Counted from the first letter of the stretch, positions 1 through 10,640 are shown. The stretch: 64,000 nucleotides of DNA from Liolophura sinensis (GCF_032854445.1 NC_088298.1:10343504-10407503), one strand, 5' to 3'. A program made the numbers and translations. The notes: generated by a model from the letters alone, not told the origin.

Positions 1-486
1 TCAATACTCACAGACACACCCGAGAAAAATAAAAGAGAAAGAGATGCGACAGAGAGGGACAGGAGGCGTCAGAGAGGGACCAAACAAAAGGATAAACCTG
101 AGAGTAGCGAAAGTGAAGTAGAGGCTGATACCAGTGATCTCGTTGAAGATTCCGACCTGTCCGATAGCTCAAATCATGAGATTAACATCAAAGCCAAAGA
201 TTATGTCCTAGTCAAGTTGGGCACAAAGAAAGTTTGTAGGCATTATGTAGGCATTGTCCTGACAGATCCTGATGTAGATGATACTGTTGAGATCAAATTC
301 TTGTCCAGAATGTTAAGCAAATCTCAACCTGTATTTTGTTATCCTGATAAAGAGGATATCGCAGAGGTAGATGTCGATGACATAGTAAGAAAGTTGCCGT
401 TTCCAAACCTTGTAGGGGGTACAAAAAGAACATCGCAGCAATATGTCTTTGACTATGAATTTAGCGACTTCTGCAGGTCGTATTAA
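1..486 (+). CDS. C-terminal part of an unidentified, possibly transposase-associated protein
   Basis: The reading frame is open from the first base of the window to the TAA at 484-486, so this is the 3' end of a larger ORF or exon. The first 55 or so residues are charged and low complexity, rich in Arg, Lys, Glu, Asp and Ser. They are followed by a compact tail with the segments KDYVLVKLGTKK, HYVGIVL, FCYPDKEDIAEVD and IVRKLPFPN. From memory, tails of this form ('DYVLVKF.TKK..KHYVGQI') end several uncharacterised transposase-like proteins in invertebrate genomes. That is a weak family impression, not an alignment. No catalytic motif lies inside the window. AATAAA at 768-773 could serve as its polyadenylation signal. 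It could also be the last exon of a host gene. Confidence 0.4.
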   Translation, partial: SILTDTPEKNKRERDATERDRRRQRGTKQKDKPESSESEVEADTSDLVEDSDLSDSSNHEINIKAKDYVLVKLGTKKVCRHYVGIVLTDPDVDDTVEIKFLSRMLSKSQPVFCYPDKEDIAEVDVDDIVRKLPFPNLVGGTKRTSQQYVFDYEFSDFCRSY

Positions 487-1440
487 ATTGTCTTGATAGC
501 AGAATTATAATCGCTTTCTGGCACCTAATGTTTGAGTTTGTTGTTGGAGTTAAGTTTCATCGAGTGTTAGAATAATTCGATCAACACTGACATATTGTGT
601 TAATTTTTTTCTCTGACCGTTAGTATTTTGTAATCATCCCATTGGTTAATGACTCAATGATGTAATATTACATACTGCATGGAGACATTGCGGGAAATGA
701 TCAAACATTTATGTTGTATGGTTAGATATTTTGATATCTGTTTTAACTCCTCCTTGTTCTGGAGTTCAATAAAAAGCGCATACATATGGTGTGGATAATT
801 CTACCTTGTGATTTAGCATTGGTTGACTGATTGTATGTCCCAGTGTACCCCATGGCCTGTCCCAAAGCACCCTGAGCATGGGGCGCAGTAGGACAATTTG
901 TTACAAATAAAAAAGTCTAACAATGTGGAAAACCAATAAAGCAGATATATACAATTGTGTTTTATTTTGAAGTGTTAGTTAGTAGCAAGAAATTAATCAA
1001 TCCTTCTTTTTTTATACTGTTAGTTATAACAAATATTTTAGTCAAAATGTGCAAACCGTCCCAGTGCACCCCAGTCTCCCCTACTCAAAAGACTGCATTC
1101 CCTAAGTTTCTAATTGAAAGTGGGAACCTGCAGGCTATGTCGCAGGATGCCTATATTACAATGTTCTCGCTTCTGGCATGGCATGTCGGGGCGACATTTT
1201 CCATGCTGGGGGAGAAAGTTGCAGATTGTTTTGTCTAGTTATTAGTTGAAAGTTTAGCACCCAACACACCTGTATTTTGGCTGCTGTTGGGAGTGTACAA
1301 AGTAGCTTTGATCACTTTTGAGCGTAATGGGATATACCCTGTAAAACCGAAGTAGTAGGGAGTACGCAGTTAGTGTCGTATTGAGGTGTCAGTTTCGAGG
1401 TGTGAGTTGAGGTGTGACGGCACTCCCTGCAACTGTGTCA
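487..1440. other. Non-coding stretch, nothing recognised
   Basis: AT-rich sequence with polyadenylation-like AATAAA motifs near 768 and 905. Two short segments that begin with 'gtcccagtg' followed by 'accccag/accccat' (about 838 and 1058) resemble each other but I cannot assign them. The short open frames here show no protein-like composition. Confidence 0.4.
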
Positions 1441-1504
1441 CTGTGTGACATATGTACGTGGTTAGGTCTCGGGGTTTTCCCGTCACGTCATGGATTGATG
1501 TAAG

Positions 1505-1640
1505 TGTGGGTGAATCAATCAGCGAGTGAGAACGGAGTTATGTAAGTTTTGACGGACCAATCAGCGAGTGAGAACGGGGTTATGTAAGTACGGACTAATT
1601 AGCGTGAGCGGATGGTTATGTAAGTGGTTAGGTCACGGGT
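1505..1640 (+). promoter_or_regulatory. Promoter-like direct repeats with CCAAT motifs
   Basis: Three imperfect direct repeats of about 40 bp follow the pattern 'caatcagcgagtgagaac ... gttatgtaag'. At least one contains a canonical CCAATCAG box. They lie 80-200 bp upstream of the zinc-finger ATG at 1,715. The same layout occurs upstream of copy B. CCAAT boxes are known NF-Y sites in animal promoters, but promoter activity here is inference. Confidence 0.45.
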
Positions 1641-1714
1641 GATATCACTATGCGTGCATAGGGTAAACAGACGTCCGCAGCAGTAGCAGACCACATCACC
1701 TGGAGAGAGTGACC

Positions 1715-2155
1715 ATGGAGGTAGATAAAGAAACGCAAAAGAAGAAGACCTTTACCTGTGCGACGTGTGGCCGAGGTTTTGCCAGGCGGGATAACTGGCG
1801 GCGACACCAGCGAACATAACACGGCGTCCGCGAGGCATGTGGTGAGGATGGTGAAAGTGGAGAGGGGGGAAAAAGAAGAAGCCGTTTACCTACCTGATGT
1901 GTGCCATTAACTTTACTCGGCGGAATAGCTGGCTGCGTCACCAGGGTACGCATCAACCCCAGAAAAATAGATTCACCTGCCTGACCTGTGGCCGGACGTT
2001 TTCCCGCCGGGAAAATTTGGTGCGCTACCATCAGCGGCATGGGAAAAAACAAAGAGCGTGTGTGGCATTGTCAAGACTGTCAGAAGTCTTTTTACCGATT
2101 GTGGGACTGGCGTGTCCATCGACGCGGGGAACACGGTCACGTAAGTTCTTTTTTT
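1715..2155 (+). pseudogene. C2H2 zinc-finger exon, degraded (copy A)
   Basis: ATG at 1,715 opens a frame with one C2H2 finger, whose core is FTCATCGRGFARRDNWRRH, then stops at a TAA shortly after. A second finger in another frame has lost its first cysteine (FTYLMCAINF). A third is good (FTCLTCGRTFSRRENLVRYH). A fourth (WHCQDCQKSFYRLWDWRVH) is in a shifted frame. The exon ends at a strong donor, CAC|GTAAGTTC, near 2,140. C2H2 fingers bind DNA or RNA. With a lost cysteine and at least two frame breaks, this copy is unlikely to make a working protein. The downstream exon was not found. Confidence 0.7.
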
Positions 2156-2840
2156 AATACTAACACAACATTACAGGAAAGAGCAAAATTATCCGTGAAA
2201 AGTTTAAACACGGTCATAGTATGGACATCTCTGCCTTGGGAGAATAAAATCCGCCCTGCCTGCCTGCCTGCCACCAGTCAGCTCGACTGGCTGGCGATAA
2301 TGTAGTATGCAAGGCGACTGGGTCATTGTGTCCCGCTAGGGCTGAGTGACCTGCCTGCCTGCCTTGGCTGGCAACAATTGTATGCTGATGATGTGTTATG
2401 ATGTAGTATACGCAACATGTACAGTGACTGGGTTAGTGTGTCCCGCTAGGGCGGACCGACATGCTGGCCGGCCTGCCTGCCATCTATCACTCAGCTTCCT
2501 GTCCACCCCATGCGGTGATGTCCCCGTTTAGTGCGGGCACGTGACCTCAAAAGTTTGGGGGTGGGGGGGGGGGGGGGGGCGGGGATTAGAGAGATAACAC
2601 TCGCCAGTGAATGTTATTTTTTCTTGGGTTGGGACTTTATATTGGCATCGAGTCTACCGGCCCGGCTTAGCGCTTGCGTAAGGGGCGCGCCTTTCACAGC
2701 AGACGCCGAGGACACAGCAGTTTTTACTAACTAACACTTGCCCTAAAGCCAGCCTAGAAAAAGAGTGCGATTAGTAGCATCCGCCCTGACAACAGCCCAG
2801 ACTTCTGGCAGGCTCACAAGCACGTCTTTCCCGACGCCGG

Positions 2841-3560
2841 TGTTATGTGCACGACTGCCGTCAGTTTCTAAATTTAGCTTGCCATTGTTTACATACGCCG
2901 AGTTCGGCGCCTGCTGCCTGCCTCTGCCTTAGAGCGTTCCAGAATGCGCGCAGTTCGGTGCCTGTTTGTTTACATCAAGTGTTCAGGAATTTTCTTATTC
3001 TGGACAATTCCACCAGGCTATATAAGACCTATGAAAGCAGGTCAAACAGAGAGAACAGAGAGAACAGAGAACGGAGAATTATTGAGAGGTTGGATGCTTT
3101 CGCTGTGTATTACTTTAGTAGGCCTTTTGTGCTGAATCTTGGTGTCTTTATAGCCTCTGGCTTTGTTATATCCTATCTCCACCGAGCACTTGTTCAGTCT
3201 GAACTTGTATGTTTAATTTGTGCTCTTGTATACACAGTGCTTATCAGCACACGGACCCTGTCTGTGGAATTTTGTGTATATTTCGTCATACACTCAGTTA
3301 TACTGTGGATTTTCCCTCTTGTGAATTTGCCTCTGAGCATTTATGCCTGTGTGGTATATATTGTGGAATATATGCGTCCGTTTGGACTTGACACCGTAAG
3401 TACTTTAGTATTTGTATAAGTCTTATTATCTGTTCTTGTTAAGCTAATAAATTGTTGTAAAATAAAATCTGCTGGTTTTGGTTACTTTTTTGTGCGGCTA
3501 AACTGTCGTGTATTTGGAACAAGCCATCTCTTTATAATACAGGCAGTTTGGGTCGTAACA
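2841..3560 (+). repeat. Probable 5' LTR of the Gypsy fragment
   Basis: The 3' boundary is inferred from the primer-binding site that follows at 3,564. The LTR would end in ACA at 3,560. Inside it are a TATATAA box at about 3,019 and AATAAA signals at about 3,446 and 3,461, in the expected U3-R-U5 order. The 5' boundary is uncertain. TGTTATGT at 2,841 is one candidate. No second LTR is available to confirm it. Confidence 0.5.
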
Positions 3561-3563
3561 AAT

Positions 3564-3580
3564 TGGTGGCTTGTCCGGGA
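3564..3580 (+). promoter_or_regulatory. tRNA primer-binding site
   Basis: TGGTGGCTTGTCCGGGA begins with the TGG that pairs with a tRNA 3' CCA end. It closely resembles the proline-tRNA primer sites used by many retroelements. It lies directly downstream of the proposed LTR and about 100 bp before the gag ATG. Confidence 0.6.
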
Positions 3581-3678
3581 AGTGAATTTGAATTGGAATT
3601 GAAAGGATTTTGTGTAAGTTGTGTCATTTTTCTAGCCTTTGACTTTGTAGTAAATTTTGCCAGCAGATTTTATTCATC

Positions 3679-4517
3679 ATGTCGGATTTTAAGCCCGACG
3701 AGTTTATGGAAGCGCCAGATCAGGATATTTTTGATGTGTTAAATAAGAATGATTTGTATGCTTTAAGCAAGTACCTGAATCTTAATATCAAAAGATCCTT
3801 ACATAAGAAAGATATGCAGTTTAGTATTGCTAAGTGTTTGGTAGAATTACAGGAGTTTGATGAAAGTGCATTAGATGCGTACAGGCCTGAGGGCGATGAT
3901 TCCACTGTAATAAGACTGAAAGAGTTAGAACTGAAGGAAAGGGAAAATGAAAGATTGTTTAAAGAAAAAGAAGATGAAAGATTGTTTAAAGAGAAAGAAA
4001 AGGAAAAAGGAAGATTGTTTAAGGAAAGTGAAAATGAAAAAGAAAGATTGTTTAAGGAGAATGAAAATGAAAGGTTGTTTAGAGAAAGGGAAAATGAAAG
4101 AGTGTTCGAATTGGAGAGAGAAGGAGATAGGTCTGGCTTAAGTTTTTCTGATATGCCTCCAAAATTTGACGTCGCTAGAAACATAAGATTGGTGCCACAA
4201 TTTCGTGAAACTGATGTAGCAAACTGATGTAGATAAATATTTTCTACAGTTTGAGAAGATTGCTCAAAATTTAGAATGGCCAAAAAAGTTTTTGGACTAC
4301 CCTTTTACAGAGTGTGTTAACTGGCAAAGCTATGGATATATACACAGAATTATCAACAGAACGGACTGCAGATTATGATTTTGTGAAAGATGTTATCTTA
4401 AAAAGATATGAGCTTGTGCCAGAGGCCTATCGGCAGAAATTTAGAAATTTGGAGAAAAGAGATCAGACTTACATTGAATTTGCTAGGCAGAAGGAACAAT
4501 TGTTTGAGCGGTGGTGA
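3679..4517 (+). pseudogene. Gypsy Gag, frameshifted
   Basis: ATG at 3,679 starts a 182-residue frame: an acidic N-terminal segment, then a charged coiled coil of repeated 'ERLFKEKE/ERLFKENE' units (about residues 85-150), then a start of the capsid region (PPKFDVARNIRLVPQF). The frame breaks at about 4,215, where 'actgatgtag' is tandemly duplicated. The capsid continues in another frame to 4,517, with the characteristic segments LTGKAMDIYTELS and ELVPEAYRQKFRNL. This SCAN-like capsid type is typical of one Gypsy group in fish and invertebrates (family knowledge). The small duplication is the visible lesion. Confidence 0.75.
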
Positions 4518-5506
4518 TACTTACACTGTTACACATAAGGTCTCATTTCAGAAAAAGCCGTCTACATTTAGAAAGCCTCAACCCTTTTCCAGCGGTTCAT
4601 TTGAGTCAAATTCAGGCCCACCGAAACAGGCTTAAAATTTTGACAAATCAGGTGATCAAAGAAGACCTGTTAATTCGAACACTACTCAACGAAGGTCTGA
4701 CCATACATTTACTGATAGACAGTTTAGCAGGGTTACATGTAATTTTTGTAGGAAGCCAGGCCATGTCATATCAAATTGTTATGCTTTAAAGAGAAGGCAA
4801 GAACAGGAGGGTGGCTTCAAGCCTACTGGTTTGTGTGTTACTGCTAAAAAGTCTGATATAGTGAACAATGTTGATGCATTTGATTATGTTAAGACTCCAC
4901 CAGTAGATTGTACACAGAATTCACAGGATAATGTTATGAAGGGTTTTGAGCCATTTATTTGTGACGGTAAAGTCTCACTTAAAAGTGACATGTCTTGTGA
5001 TACAAACATCAAGAGATACTGGAGGTTCTCAGTCTTTATTGTTACAAGATGTTTTGCCATTTTCTGATGAGTCATATTCTGGATCAAATGTATTAATTAG
5101 AGGTGTAAGCTCTGCTGAATTTGAATCTGTGCCTCTTCACAAAGCTTACTTGTCATCAGATATTGTTTCGGGTCCTGTTACTGTCGGCATTAGGTCTACT
5201 TTGTCTTTTAAAGGAATTCATCTACTACTTGGCAATGATCTTGCTGGTGATAAAGTAATGGTTAATCCTATTGTGACTGATAAACCTTGTTTAAATCAAA
5301 CTGTTGATCCTGTTGAGAAAGAAATTCCAGATTTGTATCCCTCTTGTGCTGTAACGAGGTCTATGTCAGACAAATTTTCTGATAACGGCAAAAACACAGT
5401 AACGGACTTACAAGATACGTTTCTTACACAAATGTTTACTCAAGGCGACTGCATTGATAATGATGAATCAGACCCACCGGTCACACCATCTTTCGAATAT
5501 ATATAG
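4518..5506 (+). pseudogene. Gypsy zinc knuckle and aspartic protease, broken
   Basis: A CCHC knuckle (CNFCRKPGHVISNCY) is encoded near 4,740. After further frame changes, a retroviral-type protease begins near 5,010 with RDTGGSQSLLL, where DTG is the catalytic triad. It continues through LLLGNDLAGDKV, the conserved flap-distal segment of Gypsy proteases. The open frame stops at 5,506, where the stop codon is made by the junction with the flanking repeat. Reverse transcriptase, RNase H and integrase are missing. The protease itself reads through without a stop, although its start is displaced by a frameshift at about 5,000. Confidence 0.75.
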
Positions 5507-5940
5507 AACATAGATATGTCTACCACACCGAATCCACAGGATCTGGCTTAATTATCATATAGCCATATCCTACGTCTATATGTGATTTACCACACCACGC
5601 CATAGGAGGCACCTAGGCCAAGTCCCAACGCACACCACACACCATCACCATGTTCAGGCAGGATTTTTTTTAAATTTCTTTGTAAGTACCACTATTCACC
5701 ATGATCATGCCCTTCACCACCCGAACCACGAGCCTTGGACCTCCTTGTGAGGGAGTTCACACCTCCTCACCTGGTAGAGACTATACAGTGTTGCTGTACT
5801 CTAACGGGTTGGCTCGGGGCTCGGTCACGGACCATTCTCCCTCTCTCGTTCACCCGGCGAACCCGACGCCTGTCTAGCGAGAGGAGGTGAATACCTGTAC
5901 CACGTCGCCTTCACACACAGGCTGTAACCCCAAAGGTAGG
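5498..5940 (+). repeat. Dispersed repeat module, copy A
   Basis: Collinear with 11,504-11,925 (start 'atatagaacatagatatgtc', end 'cacgtcgccttcacacacag'). A third, partial match lies at about 12,300-12,380. It contains 'cacacctcctcacc' and 'actctaacgggttggctcgg' landmarks. In copy B it directly continues the zinc-finger unit, so it is probably the 3' half of the same repeat. I do not recognise a coding function. Confidence 0.65.
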
Positions 5941-6360
5941 GTAATCTATCCGGTTGTTGGCCACCCCTAGGTAATCGGCCACCTCCACTATAATCTCATA
6001 GAATAAGAAAACAAGGCACGAAGTCCATACTCCGAAAGCGAAAGCTAAAAATAACAATTTCTCCCTTAGCCTCGTTTTCGTTTCGTGACAAGCAGACAAC
6101 GCATCGCACATGTCTAGTCGTCCAAAATGATCAACCTCAGATTTTAGTGAAAACCGTCAAACGCCGCCTTGTTCAGACGAAAACGTGTGTGCCAGCGGGA
6201 CATTTTGATTTTTAATCTTTGTGGAAATACACCTGATGTAAGTATGTTTACTGTTAGTTCTAACCATTGTCTTCCAAACTTCGATGTAATTTTAGTTGCT
6301 GTTACAAGTTAAAATCTTAAATATGGGTGGCCATGACACTAGCCTTTAGATAAGGCAAGA

Positions 6361-6562
6361 ATAAGTTATCGGCCGGGGTGGCCGATAACTCAATATATAC
6401 CGCCCAGAAAACTTTAAGTCCAGCATCTTTGAAAATCTAATGTCACGATTGTTTCTATCATTATACGAGCGTAAACGTGATTTAGATTATGAATTTCAGT
6501 GTTTAGCCGGGGTGGCCGATAACTTAAGTGGCGAATGCTTCACGTTGTTGAGTTATCGGCCA
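6361..6562. promoter_or_regulatory. Subterminal inverted repeats, candidate transposase-binding sites
   Basis: The motif occurs as a near-palindrome 'ttatcggccggggtggccgataa' at about 6,367-6,390, again as 'ccggggtggccgataac' at about 6,508 and as 'ttatcggccaccac' at about 6,553. Related copies lie at 5,970 on the left and at 9,677, 9,729 and 9,918 on the right. Subterminal repeats of this kind commonly serve as transposase-binding sites. That role is inferred. Confidence 0.55.
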
Positions 6563-6790
6563 CCACTGTAAAGATCGAGTTTGTTTAAGGTAAATCGGTA
6601 ATAATAATTATTACAGTTGTTGCTAATTTTGGATAGTGTACACATGTCCATGCACATGATCACATGTCTATTGCCTGTTTCTGCAATTATACTTTTCAAA
6701 ATGCCTTCCAACGAAGCCTTAAATTGAGCATCGATATATAGGCCTATATTTTATTTATAACACGAAATTGTTTTATTTTTATTCCAGGAA

Positions 6791-9548
6791 ATGTCTCAGA
6801 AACTGCAATACGCCGCCCAAAATATGCAGAAAGCCTTTTAGGCGGCTGTTAGAAGTGGATGTAGCCAGCGTTCAGCTTCTCGACAGTTCGAAGTGCCCAG
6901 GGCTACCTTGCAGGACAAGCTACTAGGACGATCTCCAGAGGAGCGACGGATGGGGCCTGCTCCAGTATTAACCCCGGAAGAGGAAAACAAGTTGGAGAAC
7001 TGGTTAATTGAACTTTCAAAGGCTGGTTTTCCTAGAAAGAAAGATGATCTTCTCGACACTGTAATGAAGATAGTAGAAGAAGACGGGCGTCCAAACCCGT
7101 TCATTAATAACAGGCCAAGTGACACATGGTACAGAAATTTCCTTAAGAGACACCCAGCGCTTTCAGAGCGTACAGCAGAAAATACATCAAAAGCTAGATT
7201 TCTAGTTAATGAAGCCAACATTCGAAAATGGTTTAAGGATCTGGAGTCTTTCTTACAAGAGAAAGGATGTGCCGATGTACTTTGCGATGGTAGGCGCATA
7301 TTGAATTCGGATGAAACAAATTTCCAAATGTGTCCTAAGAGCGGAAAGGTTTTGGGACCGAAAGGATGGAAGGACGTTTACGAGATCGCCCCTGGGAAAG
7401 AAAAGGAAACTCTAACCGTGTTGGGAACATTTAATACCAGTGGAGAAGTCATCAAGGGAATGATTGTCTACCCTTACGCACGACCTCCTAAGGATTTGGT
7501 ACGTGCTGTGCCGGATAACTGGGCAATCGGACGGTCCGACACACGATGGATGAAATCGGAGACGTTTTACGAGTACGTGGCAAACGTACTTCATCCATGG
7601 CTTAAGGAAAACAAGGTGACTTTACCGGTTCTGTTCATAGTCGATGGACATAAAACCCATCTGACACACCAGCTGAGTGACTTCTGCTCCAATAACGGAA
7701 TAATTCTGTATTGTCTGTTCCCAAATGCCACCCACATTCTCCAGCCAGCAGATGTTACCGTTTTCAGACCCCTGAAGCTGGAATGGAGAAAACGTGTTAA
7801 ATCATGGCAAACACAAAATCCGGGGAAATCTTTAGCTAGGAAAGAATTTGCCCCACTATTGGACAGAGCAATGTCCGAAATCACGGCTGACACAATATCC
7901 AACGGCTTTAAGGCGTGTGGACTCTTTCCATTCAATCCTGACGCTGTCAACTACAGCAAGTGCGTGAACCACATAACAACATCAGTTCATCAACCCACTA
8001 ACTTACCTTCAACTTCCAGATCTGACGACAGTCTCCAGTCTGATATCACATTGCAAAAGTCAGATTTCCAGATTGCCGCTTCTGTGATTCAGCAGCTACT
8101 AGACGCAGGTCACGAACGGGATTTGGACGCCATTTTAGTGACGCTAAAGTCGAAGTCTGACGGTTTCTCAGAAATTTCACGTCCAACCGGTTCACTTCAG
8201 GGTAATGATCATGAAGATCCAGCAGTCATGAGTGGTGAAGATCGAGTTCAAACAGATGGAGAACCTGCCGTTCAGTATGGTGAAATTCGGTCAATCAACG
8301 CTATCGAAGACACTCCGACAGTTCAGGGTAGTGCAGGTCCATTAGCCATGGATAACATTTTTGATGTTCAGGTGGCAGACAACAGTGATCTGGACATTTC
8401 TCTCAGAGCACTTGTTACGGATCTCGGACTGCGTATTAATGACCTGGGAGAACTACAAGACCACCTACTTCCAGGCACTTCTGTTGAAATTAGTGATGTC
8501 TCGAACTCACAGGACGCCGAAAACACACGCACGCCAGTGGATGATCCGGTACAAACCGACGTGGAACAGCTCTTGTTACAAGTGTCAACTGATGAAAGCC
8601 GGTCAGTGATAACCGATGATCAGACAGTGACAAACGCCGATCCCATAGAACAGAATGGCAGTTCTTCATCATCTTATGTGATTGTGCCACGATCAGAAAA
8701 TGTGTCTCCTGCGTTTGAAAAGCATCTATTCTGGCCACCTAGGAAGGCTAAAAAAAAAACAAATGAAACCAAAAAGAAGACAAAAAAGAAATTACCGTAC
8801 GCAGTATCGTCGTCTGAGTGGAGAAAAATGATCGAAGAAGCGGAAACCAAAAGACTTGAGGAGGAAAAGAAAAGACGAGAGACAAAGTAAAAAGACACAG
8901 AAAGACATCCAAAAAGCTCACAAAAAGACTGGAGAAAGTAAAAAGAGTTCAGCGAAGAAATCTACCGGCAGGAAATCTTTCACGTCGACGTCGTCTGATG
9001 CGCACACAGCACCTAATGAATTGGGGACGAATCCATCTGGTACAACGGAGGATACCATTGCTGTATCCACTCAGGGAAATGAATTTACCAATGAACCTCC
9101 TGTTAACGGTGGCTGCGCGTCCTCTTCGGGGGAAACAGATCCACCCGTCACCATCTGTTTAGAGCCTTCTTTGGATACAGAGGTGACGAATCCTACTAGT
9201 TCGGCAACACTTGCAGCTCCTGGTGATCAGGGAGTCGGAATACGAAAGAGAATCCGGGGTGTCCAAATAGAGGAAGCTGTTAAACCGAAGCGGGCCAAGG
9301 GTGGAAGTAACTCGCTGGATGCACCTTGTCTGTATTGCAGTGAGGTCTTCAGCCTTTCAAAACCTGAAGAACAGTGGGCTCAGTGCGCATGTTGTAAAAT
9401 GTGGGCTCATGAAAGTTGTGCGGACATATCTCCCGATGGATCTTTTGTTTGTGAATTATACTCACACTGGGATCACGTTATTACCTTCAAAACCGTGCGG
9501 ATACCAAATCGATGTTTATTTGTTGAAAGTTCTCCTGTTTGTTTTTAA
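6791..9548 (+). pseudogene. pogo/CENP-B-like transposase with C-terminal PHD-like finger
   Basis: A splice-acceptor-like 'tttttattccag' precedes ATG at 6,791. The psq-type helix-turn-helix (SASRQFEVPRATLQDKL) carries an in-frame TAG at 6,839-6,841. From 6,893 the frame is open for 665 codons: a CENP-B-type HTH (about residues 25-100), then the DDE domain with Asp140 (NSDETNFQ), Asp251 (IVDGHKTH) and Asp287 (QPADVTVF), then an acidic Ser/Thr-rich linker and a basic tail. A frameshift near 8,880 moves to a second frame ending in a cysteine cluster (CLYCSEVF ... CACCKMWAHESC), a PHD-like finger. The family cuts and pastes DNA at TA sites. One nonsense codon and one frameshift suggest recent decay. 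Intron removal or an error in the sequence could also explain the frameshift. Confidence 0.8.
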
Positions 9549-10047
9549 GAAGAAAAAAACTGCTCGTCTATCAGAATACTCGTTTTCTTGTCAATAAGAT
9601 TAATTCGGAATCTATGTCTTACTCCAAACAAAGGAAAATGTGGCGTGGCCAGTCATACGATGCTGCATATGTATAATCGGCCAGGGGGCCGATGGCCCGA
9701 CGTGGTCTGACCGAAATTGCAAATTACTTGGCCGATTACTTAAAAAAGTGCATGCTTCATGCAAATTTCATGTTTTTGTTTGTTATGTTGAATTTTGACG
9801 AAAATATTCTTGTTAGACCTAAAAAGCAGGTAATTGTTCTTCTATAAATCCTTGTGCATATAAGGTCTGTCGACGTGCGTCACGTATAGATCGCCGCAAA
9901 GCTGCTCGACTAGTTAGGTGGCCGATAACCGGGTTGGTCATATATACGATGATGTTATGTTGAGGAGATCCCCTCGTGGCTATAGAGCTTTGGGAAATCC
10001 TCAATAAACTAAGAATTACAATTACTTTGGCGTTGACATTAAGAGTG

Positions 10048-10305
10048 ATGGCTTACAGCCGACATGTTGGAAGCGGACCGCCGAGCCAGTGTAGGGAACG
10101 GGCCAAACCGCCGAATAAAAGGCGGACCGAAACAAAAAACTTTTCTGCAGGGTGGACGAAGACGTTCCCGTGGCTAACTTACTGTCAGGCTGACAACACA
10201 ATAAAATGTAAAGTGTGCAGTCAGAGTGGGCCACCCGGAGTTTGGACTGAGGGCACGAGAAATTTCAGGTCTGGTTTACTTTCAGTTTTGTTGACACACG
10301 ATTGA
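10048..10305 (+). pseudogene. TTF/BED-like zinc-finger fragment
   Basis: An 85-codon frame from an ATG at about 10,048 contains FSAGWTKTFPWLTY, KCKVCSQ and WTEGTRNFRSGLL. This pattern (W..FPWL ... C..C ... F..G...F) resembles the N-terminal zinc finger of hAT-derived proteins such as ZNF862/C17orf113-like factors. That is family knowledge recalled without alignment. The frame ends before the final histidine pair. It is either a broken remnant or an exon whose partner is missing. Confidence 0.45.
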
Positions 10306-10539
10306 TTGCTTGATACTGGTATTGTTATACAAAATCATCATCCACATTTTGCCATTAACATTGCAACTACTGTGATATAAATTTCCAACATGAATGTATT
10401 TTTGTCTAAAACAGTGGCATTTTAAGATCAAAAATTGTATTTAAATTACATTTTACAATTTGCTTTTAAATCGCTTTTGAACACCAACTAATAAGCGGTT
10501 AGTAACGGGTTATGTAAGCGTTATATTACGGATTTATGT

Positions 10540-10640
10540 AAGTGTGGATGGACCAATCAGTGAGCGAGAACGAGGTTATGTAAGTGTGGAACGGACTAAT
10601 CAGCGTGAGCGGATGGTTATGCAAGTGGTTAGGTCACAAG
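10540..10640 (+). promoter_or_regulatory. Promoter-like repeats with CCAAT motif
   Basis: 'gaccaatcagtgagcgagaac' and 'gactaatcagcgtgagcgga' are tandem variants of the repeats seen at 1,505-1,640. They lie 100-190 bp upstream of the zinc-finger ATG at 10,730. Conserved position in both copies supports a regulatory role. Function is inferred. Confidence 0.45.

Larger units (their letters stand above)
1440..2490 (+). repeat. Zinc-finger repeat unit, copy A
   Basis: This block is collinear with 10,500-11,504. Both contain CCAAT-type repeats, an ATG-initiated C2H2 zinc-finger reading frame, a consensus splice donor, and then a downstream stretch rich in GCCT motifs ('cctgcctgcc') with 'gtgtcccgctagggc'. 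Copy A diverges from copy B at about 2,488, where a retrotransposon fragment begins. The unit is therefore a dispersed or duplicated repeat, not a single-copy gene. Confidence 0.75.
2488..5500 (+). mobile_element. Ty3/Gypsy retrotransposon fragment (LTR, gag, protease)
   Basis: This segment is absent from the otherwise collinear zinc-finger unit copy B, where 'cctgcctgc' is followed directly by 'atatagaacatag' at about 11,504. It holds an LTR-like region, a primer-binding-site-like sequence, a Gag with a coiled coil and a zinc knuckle, and an aspartic protease with a DTG motif. It then stops abruptly near 5,500, before any reverse transcriptase or integrase. No 3' LTR is visible. The copy is therefore a 3'-truncated insertion or the remnant of a deletion. 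Confidence 0.75.
5950..9935 (+). mobile_element. pogo/CENP-B-type DNA transposon
   Basis: A transposase gene is framed by many copies of a GGCCGATAA / TTATCGGCC motif. At the left edge 'ccggttgttggccacc' (5,950-5,965) and 'ggtaatcggccacct' (5,970-5,984) mirror 'ggtggccgataaccgg' at 9,917-9,932 on the right. Exact ends are ambiguous because the motif is repeated. The element of about 4 kb carries one transposase with a C-terminal zinc-binding domain. Flanks on the two sides differ, so I could not confirm a TA target duplication. Confidence 0.7.

Noticed and set aside
957-1238. 93-codon frame
   Set aside because: No motif, hydrophobic start is T-rich low complexity, and nothing around it supports a gene.
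3720-4283. 187-codon open frame antisense to the Gypsy gag
   Set aside because: It mirrors the Glu/Lys-rich repeat of Gag and consists of Ser/Leu/Phe runs. It is a shadow of the sense coding region.
6838-7299. 153-codon minus-strand frame over the pogo transposase
   Set aside because: Antisense shadow of a strongly supported DDE transposase frame.
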